The position numbers and the translations under genes were made by a program. From Clostridia bacterium (GTDB lineage Bacteria; Bacillota; Clostridia; Oscillospirales; Acutalibacteraceae), in contig JAFRLX010000081.1 in the NCBI GenBank assembly GCA_017430965.1, positions 1-64,000 on the forward strand: a stretch of DNA of 64,000 nt, written 5' to 3'. Numbering within the stretch: position 1 is the stretch's first letter; each line of letters starts with the position of its first letter. Below the pieces are notes generated by a model, which did no database searches, was not told where the DNA came from, and was given only the letters and a program-made list of their open reading frames with translations. Positions 7,516 to 15,900 of this stretch are shown here, piece by piece.

Positions 7516-8070
7516 ATGAAAAAAGTTTTAGCACTCGTTATGGCGGTAACGCTTGCGCTGTTGATGGTCGTGTGCTTCACGGGTTGCGGCGGCAAAAAGG
7601 ACACTGAAACCACGGCAGCCGAAACCACTGCTGCCACAGAGCAAAGCGATACCACTCAAGAAGAAACCACGGCAGCGGCAAATGGCCCCAAAGCCGGTGA
7701 AACCCTCAATTTCGGCGGTGCCAAAGTCACAATTCCCGAAGGCTGGGTAACCGAAGCCTATGAAGAAGGCAAAAAAGTGGAACTGCACCCGAAAGCCGAT
7801 TCCTTTGAATATGTGGAAATTAACCTGCACGATGTTTATGACAACAACCACGCCAAGGAGTGGGCAAAAAACATTGATGAAAACTATGGCGGCGGCAATA
7901 AAATTGACGAAGTCACCATCGGCGGCAAAACCTTCTACCGCGTAAACGCAGACCCGGAGCAAAATGTTTGTTTTGCCGATATTGATGATAAAAGCTATAT
8001 TAAGGTTGCCGTGATGTTCATGCCGTGGGAGAATGCAGAAGCGGCGCTTTCCGCCATTTCTTTCAGCTAA
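7516..8070 (+). CDS. lipoprotein of unknown function
   Basis: 184 residues from the ATG at 7516, set by AAAGGAGAAAGG directly before it. The signal peptide MKKVLALVMAVTLALLMVV ends in a lipobox-like CFTGC, so the protein should be lipid-anchored on the outer face of the membrane. A Thr/Ala/Glu-rich linker (residues 28-55) follows, then a compact domain beginning GETLNFGGAKVTIPEGW. The phrase VTIPEGW and the later strand pattern resemble the small alpha/beta domain found in many Firmicute lipoproteins that bind or shield cell-wall components; I cannot assign a role. It has its own promoter and terminator. Confidence 0.75.
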   Translation: MKKVLALVMAVTLALLMVVCFTGCGGKKDTETTAAETTAATEQSDTTQEETTAAANGPKAGETLNFGGAKVTIPEGWVTEAYEEGKKVELHPKADSFEYVEINLHDVYDNNHAKEWAKNIDENYGGGNKIDEVTIGGKTFYRVNADPEQNVCFADIDDKSYIKVAVMFMPWENAEAALSAISFS

Positions 8071-8099
8071 GATTGATTAAAAACAACACCAACATGACA

Positions 8100-8138
8100 G
8101 CGGATGTAAAGCAAACTGCTTTACATCCGCTCTTTCTG
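8100..8138 (+). terminator. terminator of the small lipoprotein gene
   Basis: GCGGATGTAAAGCA (8100-8113) pairs perfectly with 8117-8130 around a 3-base loop, followed by TCTTTCTGT. Confidence 0.85.
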
Positions 8139-8217
8139 TCGTAAAGCTTATATGCTTTACAAATTGCAATTTTAGCGTTTGTGTTGCGGTTTCTCCTCAA
8201 AACAACTAAATGCACTT

Positions 8218-8787
8218 TTATTTCAATCTGCGAATGGTTACTTCAATGTAATCCCTCTCGCTGCCTTGAGTCAACTCAATGCGCAACTCTCCGCTTTGGA
8301 AGCGGCAGCCGCTTTGCGCGCCGCCGTTAACTTCGACATAGGGGGTCTCCCATTCGCTTGCGGGCGCGCCGTATGCTTCCGTCAGCGCTGCGCGGCACTG
8401 CTCAAAGCTTAACTCTTTCGAGTTGACAAAGACCGTATCGGCAGCCTGCTCGTCCCCTACCGTTTCGCCGGCAAAATACACCCAGCCATAGGCTGATTTT
8501 CCAAATAAAACCGTATCGAACGGCAACACTTGCCACCCTGCCTTCTCTGTAAAGTAGGTTTCATTTACACCGCTTTGTGAGGGCGTTTTTCCCAACAAAT
8601 CGGCGATTTCAAACGCATTGCCGAAGCGATAGTTTTCCGCCGGTGCGGTGCGGTGCGCAGGCGGATGCTCTGCCGGTGTTTTACCTGCCCGGCTGTTTTT
8701 AAAACGGTGCAACACTAAAAATCCAATACCAATGGCTAAAAATAGACCGATAAAAAGAAGAAAAATAAGATGCCAATTACTGTTCAC
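8218..8787 (-). CDS. single-pass membrane protein, unknown
   Basis: 189 residues from a GTG at 8787, chosen because AAAGGGGG lies 10 bases before it and because the promoter at 8819-8847 makes the longer frame impossible. Residues 6-28 (HLIFLLFIGLFLAIGIGFLVL) form one membrane helix, followed by a basic stretch and a soluble domain of about 130 residues starting near YRFGNAFEIADLLG. No known motif is visible. Topology (positive residues after the helix) suggests the domain is cytoplasmic. It is transcribed alone and divergently from the zinc-ribbon gene. Confidence 0.7.
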   Translation of the reverse strand: MNSNWHLIFLLFIGLFLAIGIGFLVLHRFKNSRAGKTPAEHPPAHRTAPAENYRFGNAFEIADLLGKTPSQSGVNETYFTEKAGWQVLPFDTVLFGKSAYGWVYFAGETVGDEQAADTVFVNSKELSFEQCRAALTEAYGAPASEWETPYVEVNGGAQSGCRFQSGELRIELTQGSERDYIEVTIRRLK

Positions 8788-8818
8788 AAGCGGATACCCC
8801 CTTTCCTGTCCTGTTATC

Positions 8819-8847
8819 ACTATAACAAATATTACAGTAAATTGCAA
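8819..8847 (-). promoter_or_regulatory. sigma-A promoter, leftward half of a divergent pair
   Basis: On the minus strand TTGCAA (8847-8842), 17 bases, TATAGT (8824-8819). Its -35 lies only 5 bases from the -35 of the rightward promoter, so the two units may compete or share a regulator. Confidence 0.75.
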
Positions 8848-8852
8848 TGCGC

Positions 8853-8881
8853 TTGACTTTTAAAATAAAATTTGTCATAAT
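8853..8881 (+). promoter_or_regulatory. sigma-A promoter, rightward half of a divergent pair
   Basis: TTGACT (8853-8858), 17 bases, CATAAT (8876-8881), 36 bases before the zinc-ribbon gene. Confidence 0.75.
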
Positions 8882-8917
8882 AAAAATACAGGTTATACAG
8901 AAATGGAGTGAAGTGAT

Positions 8918-9664
8918 ATGTTACATTCTTTTACCCGCAATTATAACGATTTATCGACCGAAGCCGGCTTCCAGTTTGAGTTTTTCTGTGATTGCTGCGG
9001 CAACGGTTTTAAAAGCACCTTTGTGCGCTCTACTACTTACGGTCAAAGGCAAAAATCCGACCGCGTCGGCAGAATGGCATCGACCCTCGGCGGTTTCTTA
9101 GGCGGCAAAGCAAGTGACTTGGGCTGGGCGCTCGAGCGCGGTAGCGATGCCATCGGCAACCGCTTCAGCGGCGAGAGTCCCGAGTGGCGCAAGGAGCAGG
9201 AAAAAGCCTTTGACGAAGCCCAAGCGGAAGTCAAACCCGAGTTTAAAAAATGCCCCGGCTGCAACAAGTGGGTCTGCGCCGATTGCTGGAATGAGGAGGA
9301 AGGCCTTTGTACCGAGTGTGCCCCGCGCGAAGCGAGCTATGTGGCACAGGCAAGAAGCCGCGCCATGCAGCGCAATATTGATGAAGCGGCAGATTCTGCA
9401 ACCGTTTGGCAGGGCAAAATCGAAACCCGCACCACTATTTGCCCGCAATGCGGCAAGCCCGCAGGCAACGGTAAATTCTGCAACGAATGCGGTGCGCCTC
9501 TCGGCACACAGCGCTGCCCCAACTGCGGTGCGAATGTGGCACTCGGTTTGAAGTTCTGCGGCGAATGCGGCTCACCGATGAAGAAGAACACCACTTGCCC
9601 AAGCTGCGGCTTTGAAAACGAACCCGGCATGAAATTCTGTGGCGAGTGCGGAGCAAAGCTCTAA
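8918..9664 (+). CDS. multi-zinc-ribbon protein
   Basis: 248 residues with at least five Cys4 zinc-binding sites. CDCCGNGF sits at residues 24-31; a CPGCNKWVCADCW...CTEC treble-clef-like pair lies around 111-131; then three ribbons at the C-terminus (CPQCG...CNECG, CPNCG...CGECG, CPSCG...CGECG). Between the first two lies a Gly/Arg-rich helical stretch (TLGGFLGGKASDLG). The N-terminal half resembles a group of Firmicute proteins I know only as zinc-ribbon proteins. Arrays of this kind usually act as protein or RNA adaptors. The next gene starts on its stop codon (TAATG), so the two products are made together and may form a complex. Confidence 0.75.
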   Translation: MLHSFTRNYNDLSTEAGFQFEFFCDCCGNGFKSTFVRSTTYGQRQKSDRVGRMASTLGGFLGGKASDLGWALERGSDAIGNRFSGESPEWRKEQEKAFDEAQAEVKPEFKKCPGCNKWVCADCWNEEEGLCTECAPREASYVAQARSRAMQRNIDEAADSATVWQGKIETRTTICPQCGKPAGNGKFCNECGAPLGTQRCPNCGANVALGLKFCGECGSPMKKNTTCPSCGFENEPGMKFCGECGAKL

Positions 9665-10584
9665 TGAAATATCAAGGCAGCGTCGCCGGGCGCGACGCAC
9701 AGTTTAGTGTTGACAAAGAGGGTGTTCGGTTAGGCACCCTCTTTTTGGATTATGCGGATGTGGCAGCCCTGCGCCCGATTAACCACAGGGTGTTTATTGA
9801 CACACTTGCCGGTGAGACTATTGAAATCTCCATGCTTGGCTTTTCTTACGACGGGTTTTGGGAAGACTTAACCCGCTGTTTCGGCGCGCGCAGTTTGGAA
9901 GCTCTGTTTGTGGAAGAAGCGCAGCTGATGCTCTGCGAAGGCGAATATGCCATACCGGGAGACAGTGGCCGCAGCCTGATTGCCCTCTATACGGACAGTG
10001 TGTGTATTTTGCCGCAAAACTGCCACGCCGTGCGCATCCCACTGTGCTTTACCGAAAACATCAGCCTGAGCGGTTACAGCATCTCAATAACGATGCTTTC
10101 GGGTGTGCAATACACTGTCAGCAAAATGGGCTACGATACCAAGCCTTTTTATGAAAGAATGACCAAGGCTGCCGCCAAGGTCAAACAAACACGAGAGCAA
10201 CTGCTGGAGAAAGCTCCCATCACGGCACCCTTTACGCACAAAGGGCTTTTTCGCACCGCGCAAAGCGAGCAGTATTGGAATGCTGCCATTACCGAAAATG
10301 CCTGTGCACTGGAGTTTTTCACACAAGAAGACACGGCAACTTACCTTTACCGCTTTCGCGAACCTGCTGACCTGTTTTGCTTAAAGTTGCAGGAGGCGAC
10401 GGAGGCAATGGGGATTCACCGCGAAATTATCTACCTGCCCGAAGAAAAAATTGCCGAGAATCCGCTCTACCGCATGGCGGTGGCGCGCTCGGAAGCCGTG
10501 CGCTTTTTGCGCGCTAAGATTGACGGCAGATTGATTCACAACGCTTCACATGCACAACGATTAGAAGAATACTTAAGTAAATAA
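9664..10584 (+). CDS. unknown protein coupled to zinc-ribbon gene
   Basis: 306 residues. The ATG at 9664 overlaps the stop of the zinc-ribbon gene by one base, a sign of translational coupling; an upstream in-frame ATG would lie inside that gene. No motif is recognised. The pattern of short beta strands in the first 170 residues (FSVDKEGVRLGTLFLDYADV, then IALYTDSVCILPQ) suggests two beta-barrel domains, possibly PH-like, followed by helices; this is a guess from strand pattern. No signal peptide or membrane helix is seen, so it is cytoplasmic. A strong terminator follows. Confidence 0.7.
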   Translation: MKYQGSVAGRDAQFSVDKEGVRLGTLFLDYADVAALRPINHRVFIDTLAGETIEISMLGFSYDGFWEDLTRCFGARSLEALFVEEAQLMLCEGEYAIPGDSGRSLIALYTDSVCILPQNCHAVRIPLCFTENISLSGYSISITMLSGVQYTVSKMGYDTKPFYERMTKAAAKVKQTREQLLEKAPITAPFTHKGLFRTAQSEQYWNAAITENACALEFFTQEDTATYLYRFREPADLFCLKLQEATEAMGIHREIIYLPEEKIAENPLYRMAVARSEAVRFLRAKIDGRLIHNASHAQRLEEYLSK

Positions 10585-10600
10585 GGAATACATAAAAAAA

Positions 10601-10636
10601 CAGTCGATTGGGTGCACCCCAATCGACTGTTTTTTT
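10601..10636. terminator. bidirectional terminator
   Basis: CAGTCGATTGGG (10601-10612) pairs with 10618-10629; seven Ts follow on the right and seven As precede on the left. It ends the zinc-ribbon unit. It is 120 bases past the leftward LRR gene and may also stop that transcript. Confidence 0.9.
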
Positions 10637-10761
10637 GATGTGCGCTTTTTCAAAGCAGCACACCTGCAAATGCATCAAAAGAATCCCGCGTGCCACCGGT
10701 CTGTTATAAAGCCAAAAGGGCTTTTTTACAGCGTTGCCGGCAACAATGTTGGTGAAATTCT

Positions 10762-12876
10762 CTATTTTGTTTTTACATTATCTACCTTCGACCAAGCGGA
10801 GAAATAATTCACACCGCCGATGTTTTTATATGTGCGGATGCGCACATAGTAAACCTTATTGGCAGCCAAACCGTTCGCAAGGAATTTGAGCGTATTGGCG
10901 CTCTTGATTGTGACTGTTTTGGCAGGAGCAAATTTACCGCTCAGGGAGTATTGCAGCTGGTAGCCGTTGACTCCCGCCGCCTTCTTCCACTGCGCCGCAA
11001 AGCATTTCTTACCCGCCGTTAACTTGGTAAGCGAAGTGCCTGCCGGCAAAGTCGGAGAGTTGAGAGTCGCGCTCCACGGGCTGAAATAGTTCTTGCCATC
11101 CGGCCCCTTGATGAAAAAGCGCACGCGGAATTTGTAGTTATTGCCGGTTGCCAGGCTGTAGAACACACAACTCCTTTGCGTTGCCTTAACCGCCTTTGCA
11201 CCTGCCCATTTCTTGCCGTCTCTGGAAGAAATCTGCACCTGATAGCCGCTTGCGGTTTTCACACCGGTCCAGCCCACCTTCTGCGCCGTCGCAGTTCTTG
11301 CCACGCATTTGAAGTTTTGCAACTTTCCGGTAGGCGCCTTGATGTTGGTCATGGTAACCACCTGCTTGCAGACCGGGCAAATGTAGGCAATGCCGCCGAG
11401 CTTGGTTGCAGCAGGTTTCACAACCTTCCTGATATACGGTTTCTTGTGCGCAATCTTCGGAATGCTCTCGGTCTTGGTTTCCCCGCAAGCGCAGGTTCCG
11501 ACCTTCACGCCCGTTTTGGAACAGGTGGCGGCTTTTATGATTTTCCAGGAGCCGAATTTGTGCACATGGCTCGGGTCACAACCGAAATGAACCTTCGCAG
11601 CCTCCAAGCACTCATTGCCGACTTCAATTTCAACCGCCTGCCACTGCGCTTTCGTGCCGTAATAATAAATATCCTTCAATTGGCTGTTATCTTCTTTATC
11701 ACCGAAAACAATAACATCTATATATTTAAGCGTTGCCGGAATCGTGAGGCTCTTGAGCTGATAGTAGCTGCCGTCGGTTCCGTTAAAGAAGGTATAGCGC
11801 GCAATCCCCCTTGTGCCGGGTTTGAGCGCCAAATCATAGGTGTGGGAACTAAAGTCGCAGCTGACCAGCCAATTGTCCATATACAGCAAACCGTTTTCCC
11901 AATTTGCCTTATTGTTATAATACGGCGTGCCTTCAAAGGCATTTTCCTTAATATCCGCAACGGAATCCGGAATATCGATGCCGTCAACAACCGCTGCACA
12001 ATCACGAAACGCATAAGAACCGATTGCTTTAACCGTATCCGGAATCTTTGTTGTTTTGCAAGCTGTGATGATTTCATCCTCCGCTTTGTAAATAATCGCA
12101 TTGCAATTATCGCGGCTGTCATATTTCGGGTTGTCGGCATCCACTTTAATACTGCTCAGAGCGGTGCAGCCGCGCACAATATTATCTTGGATTGAAGTGA
12201 CATTAGCGGGAATATTGAGGCTTGTTAATGCCGTGCATTGACTAAACGCGCCGCCGCCGATATATGTCACCGCGCCGGGAATGTCGATACTTGTTATGCT
12301 TTTGCAGCCCTTAAATGCACCGGCGCCGATAAGATTGAGTGATGCAGGAAGTGTAACATTTGTAAGCTTTTCACAACCGGAAAAGGCTCCGGTTCCAATG
12401 AGATAGAGATTATTGGAAAAGGTAACGGTTGTTAAACTTGTGCAGCCGTCAAATGCGGCATCCCCTATGCTCGTGGTGCCGCGCAATGAAATGCTTTGTA
12501 AAGCAGTGCAGCCGCCAAAGCCAACATCCTCAATGGTGTAAAGCGTGCGCGGCAGCTTCACACTCGTGATTCCTGCGCAACTGTCAAACGCACACCTGCC
12601 GACAGATTCAACGCCTTCATTAATCACAACGGATTTAATTGCTGCTTGCTTATAAAACGGCGAGTGCTCACCGGCGCTTTCGGCAGGGTCATAGTCATAA
12701 TTTTCCATTGTTCCTTTGCCGCTGATGGTCAACTCACCGGTGGCGGCATCAAAGGCATAGGTAACATTTTCGCCGCAGCTTCCGCTTGGAGAAAGCGCCG
12801 AAGATGTTACCTGCAACCCTGCAAAGGTGCCGAGCACCAGTGCGATTACCAAAACGAAACTCAATACTTTTTTCAT
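10762..12876 (-). CDS. secreted LRR (BspA-type) protein with two C-terminal Fn3-like domains
   Basis: 704 residues with a signal peptide (MKKVLSFVLVIALVLGTFAG...SSA). A short beta domain (TYAFDAATGELTISGKGTM) common at the start of BspA-like proteins comes next, then about nine LRR_5 repeats of the form L.SI.IP..VT.IG..AF.GC (residues about 75-420). A Cys-pair ribbon section (CSKTGVKVGTCACGE, ICPVCKQV) leads to two Fn3-like domains beginning APTGKLQNFKC and ending at the last residues SKVDNVKTK. LRR_5 proteins bind host or partner surface proteins. The same tail closes two other proteins here (12957-18080 and 45206-49513). No LPXTG or SLH signal is seen. It follows the cysteine-rich giant by 80 bases in the reverse direction of reading order (that gene lies downstream in coordinates and is transcribed first). 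Confidence 0.88.
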   Translation of the reverse strand: MKKVLSFVLVIALVLGTFAGLQVTSSALSPSGSCGENVTYAFDAATGELTISGKGTMENYDYDPAESAGEHSPFYKQAAIKSVVINEGVESVGRCAFDSCAGITSVKLPRTLYTIEDVGFGGCTALQSISLRGTTSIGDAAFDGCTSLTTVTFSNNLYLIGTGAFSGCEKLTNVTLPASLNLIGAGAFKGCKSITSIDIPGAVTYIGGGAFSQCTALTSLNIPANVTSIQDNIVRGCTALSSIKVDADNPKYDSRDNCNAIIYKAEDEIITACKTTKIPDTVKAIGSYAFRDCAAVVDGIDIPDSVADIKENAFEGTPYYNNKANWENGLLYMDNWLVSCDFSSHTYDLALKPGTRGIARYTFFNGTDGSYYQLKSLTIPATLKYIDVIVFGDKEDNSQLKDIYYYGTKAQWQAVEIEVGNECLEAAKVHFGCDPSHVHKFGSWKIIKAATCSKTGVKVGTCACGETKTESIPKIAHKKPYIRKVVKPAATKLGGIAYICPVCKQVVTMTNIKAPTGKLQNFKCVARTATAQKVGWTGVKTASGYQVQISSRDGKKWAGAKAVKATQRSCVFYSLATGNNYKFRVRFFIKGPDGKNYFSPWSATLNSPTLPAGTSLTKLTAGKKCFAAQWKKAAGVNGYQLQYSLSGKFAPAKTVTIKSANTLKFLANGLAANKVYYVRIRTYKNIGGVNYFSAWSKVDNVKTK

Positions 12877-12956
12877 AAAAAATCCTCCTTCTTCCCGCTT
12901 ATCTACTCACAATGACATGTGCCTTTGGCAGATATGATTGCATCGTGAAAAAGCAG

Positions 12957-15900
12957 TTATTTCGTTTTCACTTTGACAGCCTTGCTCCAAGGCGCAAAGT
13001 AATTTGCTTTTTGAATGGTTTTATAGGTGCGGGCGCGCACATAGTAAACTCTCTTGGCTGCGAGCTTGCTGACCAAAACTTTATACGCCTTGGCATTTCT
13101 GACAGTCACTACCTTCGCGCCGGTAAATTTTGCGTTGGTGCTGTACTGCACTTGGTAGCCGGTCACGGAGGTTCTGCTCCACTGCACGGCAAAGCACTTT
13201 TTGCCGCCGGCAATTTTTGTAATTGCCGTTCCCTTGGGCAGGGTCGGAGAATTGAGTGTTTTTGACCAGGCGCTGAAGTAGTTTTTACCATCCGCCGCTT
13301 TAATATAGAAGCGCACGCGGAATTTATAGTTGTTGCCCGCTTTCAAGCCTTTGAAAACAAAGCTTGTGGCTGTAGTCGCTCTTGTGAGAACCCACTTATT
13401 GCCGGCAGCATTGGAAATTTGCACTTGGTAGCCGGTAGCCGTTGCAACCTTGTTCCAAGCCACCTTTTGCGCAGCTGCCGTGCGCGCCGTGCACTTAAAG
13501 GTGACCACTTTTCCGGTGGGTGCCTTGAAGTCGGTCTGCTTTTGAGTACCGCAAATACAGCGGCTGAGTTTGTAGCCGACCTTCCCTGCCGTGGGCTTAA
13601 CTGTCTTAACATATTGAAACTCGTGGTGCGGTTCGAAAACTGTCTTGTAGTTAAAGACCTTCTTTGCGCTCTCAACTGCCGGATTGTCGATGTTCTCAAT
13701 AGCATTCCACTGATTTTGTGTGCCGCGATAGTAAACAGTGCCGAAGCTGTCATTGTGGTTGAATGCATGGTAGCGCAGCACTTCAACACTAACAGGAATT
13801 ACCGCTTTTTTGAGCTTCGGGCAGGAGCCGACCACCGAGGAAGGCAGGCTGCTCAAACCGCTGCCGAATACCACGGTTTCCAGGTTATCGCAGCCGATAA
13901 AGGTATTCTCCTCAAGAGAAGTCACCGAATCCGGAATAACTGCTTTGGTAAGGGAAGTGCAGCTTCTGAACGCCGCATTGCCGATAGACTTCAATTGGCA
14001 GGGCAGCTGCAGCGATTGAAGCGAAGTGCAGTTTTGGAAAGCCGAATACCCGATGGATTTGAGCGTGCACGGGAAGTAGAAGTTCTTTATCCCCTTGCAG
14101 CCGTAAAAGGCTGAGTTGTCAATCTCCTCTAACTTGGAAGAAATGGCGAATTCCTTGACGGAAGCACAGCCGTTAAAGGCAGAACTTCCGATGCGCTTGA
14201 CCGTATCCGGAATGCCGATATACGCAATATCGGCTTTATCCGCCACAGACATAAAGCACGCATTGCCGATAGCGACAACCGGGTTGCCGGCTACCTTTGC
14301 CGGTATCTCAATATGCGTATCGCTGCCGTAATACTTCTCAATGGTCACACCTTCGGCATCCACCGAGTAATAAAAATCGCCAAATTCATTATTCTCCGTT
14401 TTCTTTGCGCCGCAGGCGCTGCAGCGGTAGGTAGAATGTGTATTTTCGGAGGATTCAAGCTTCCAAGCATGCGTAGCTGTTGCCGGAATCGCTTCTTCCC
14501 TTGTGGCGCCGCAGTTGCGGCAGGTGTAAACTTTTTCACCCGGTTGGCAGCTTGCAGGCTTAAAGACCATGCCTTCATCCCAAGAGTGGTTGCTTGTGGC
14601 AGTTACACTTACGCCAACGAGCAGGTTGTTGCCTGCGGCAATGACAGTATCTGCCTTTTTTCCGTTAATATACACATTTGTGGAGGCGCCGGAAAAGCCG
14701 TAGCCGCTCACGGGAGCTATCCCAATCCACCCCGTATATTGCTCACCGCCGACAAAGCGCTTAAACGGGTTGCCGGCTTTATCGCGCCAGCTCGAACCGG
14801 TGGTTTGCGCGCTCAGCGGAATGGAAGTAATGTAATCCGCCGGGGCACCGGTCGCGCTCTCGCCTTCATTCGGAATATCCATTTTGATGGAAATATTCTC
14901 AACGCGCAAATTCGGCTTAAAGCTGTAGCACACATAGTAGCCGCCGCTGATGCTATTGAGGCTGCAAAGCGTGCCGTTGACATATACCTTTGTGTTTTGG
15001 GTGATGATATAATCGCTGAAAAGGTTGCGCAGCTTAATTGTGGCAACATAATAATTATTGGTAAAGGTGCCGGTGTATTTTGAAACGGGATTAGAAGAAG
15101 TCGCCCAGAAAGAGGACATCACCTGCGCTTTCCCGCCGGCAACCACGCTGTTTGCCGCCAGCGGTACGGAAGCGGCTGCGCTTGTATCTCTGGTAGGAAT
15201 AGTAATGGTCAATTCGAGCTTGCTCAGCTTGACCGATTCCTTCACCGGTGTGGTGTGCCCCTGCTTGACCATATATCCGCAAACCGTGCATACCTCATCA
15301 CCGCTGTAGCCGGGTTCAAAATAGGTAGCGGCTTTGGCGTTTTTGAGTGCAGTGTTGTGAGCAGGCATCGTCACCTTGCCGGATTTCGCCAACTGCTTAC
15401 AGCTGTTGCAGTATTCATCACCGCTGTAGCCCTCCTTGGTGCAGGTAGGCGCCACATAGTTTTTCAGGGTTGTGGCACCGTGCTTGTAACCGGTGCTGTT
15501 GCCGGGTACACGGGTTTTGCAAACAGAGCAAAGGTAATACCCTTCAAAGCCTCTTACCGTGCAGGAGCCCGTGGTCTCGGTACCCGGAATCTTGCTGAGC
15601 GTGCCGGTGTGCGTGGTACCGGTTGCGCTAATCGGCACACCGGTCGAAACCACCTTGCCGCAATCCTTGCAGACGCGGTCTCCGGTGTAGCCCTCTTGAT
15701 TGCACACTGCTGCCTTGTAATCTACCAAAGTCGTGCCGCCACTGTGATTGCAGTCGGCATACTGCGCTTCAAAGTAAATGTAGGAGCCGCTTGGAACCGT
15801 GCTCTTAAACTTCACTTCCCAGTCGCCGTCCGCTTTTTTGTTGAAGCTCAATTTCGAGGTACAATCCTCTGTTTTTTCCTTGGTGGTCATACCATCCGAA

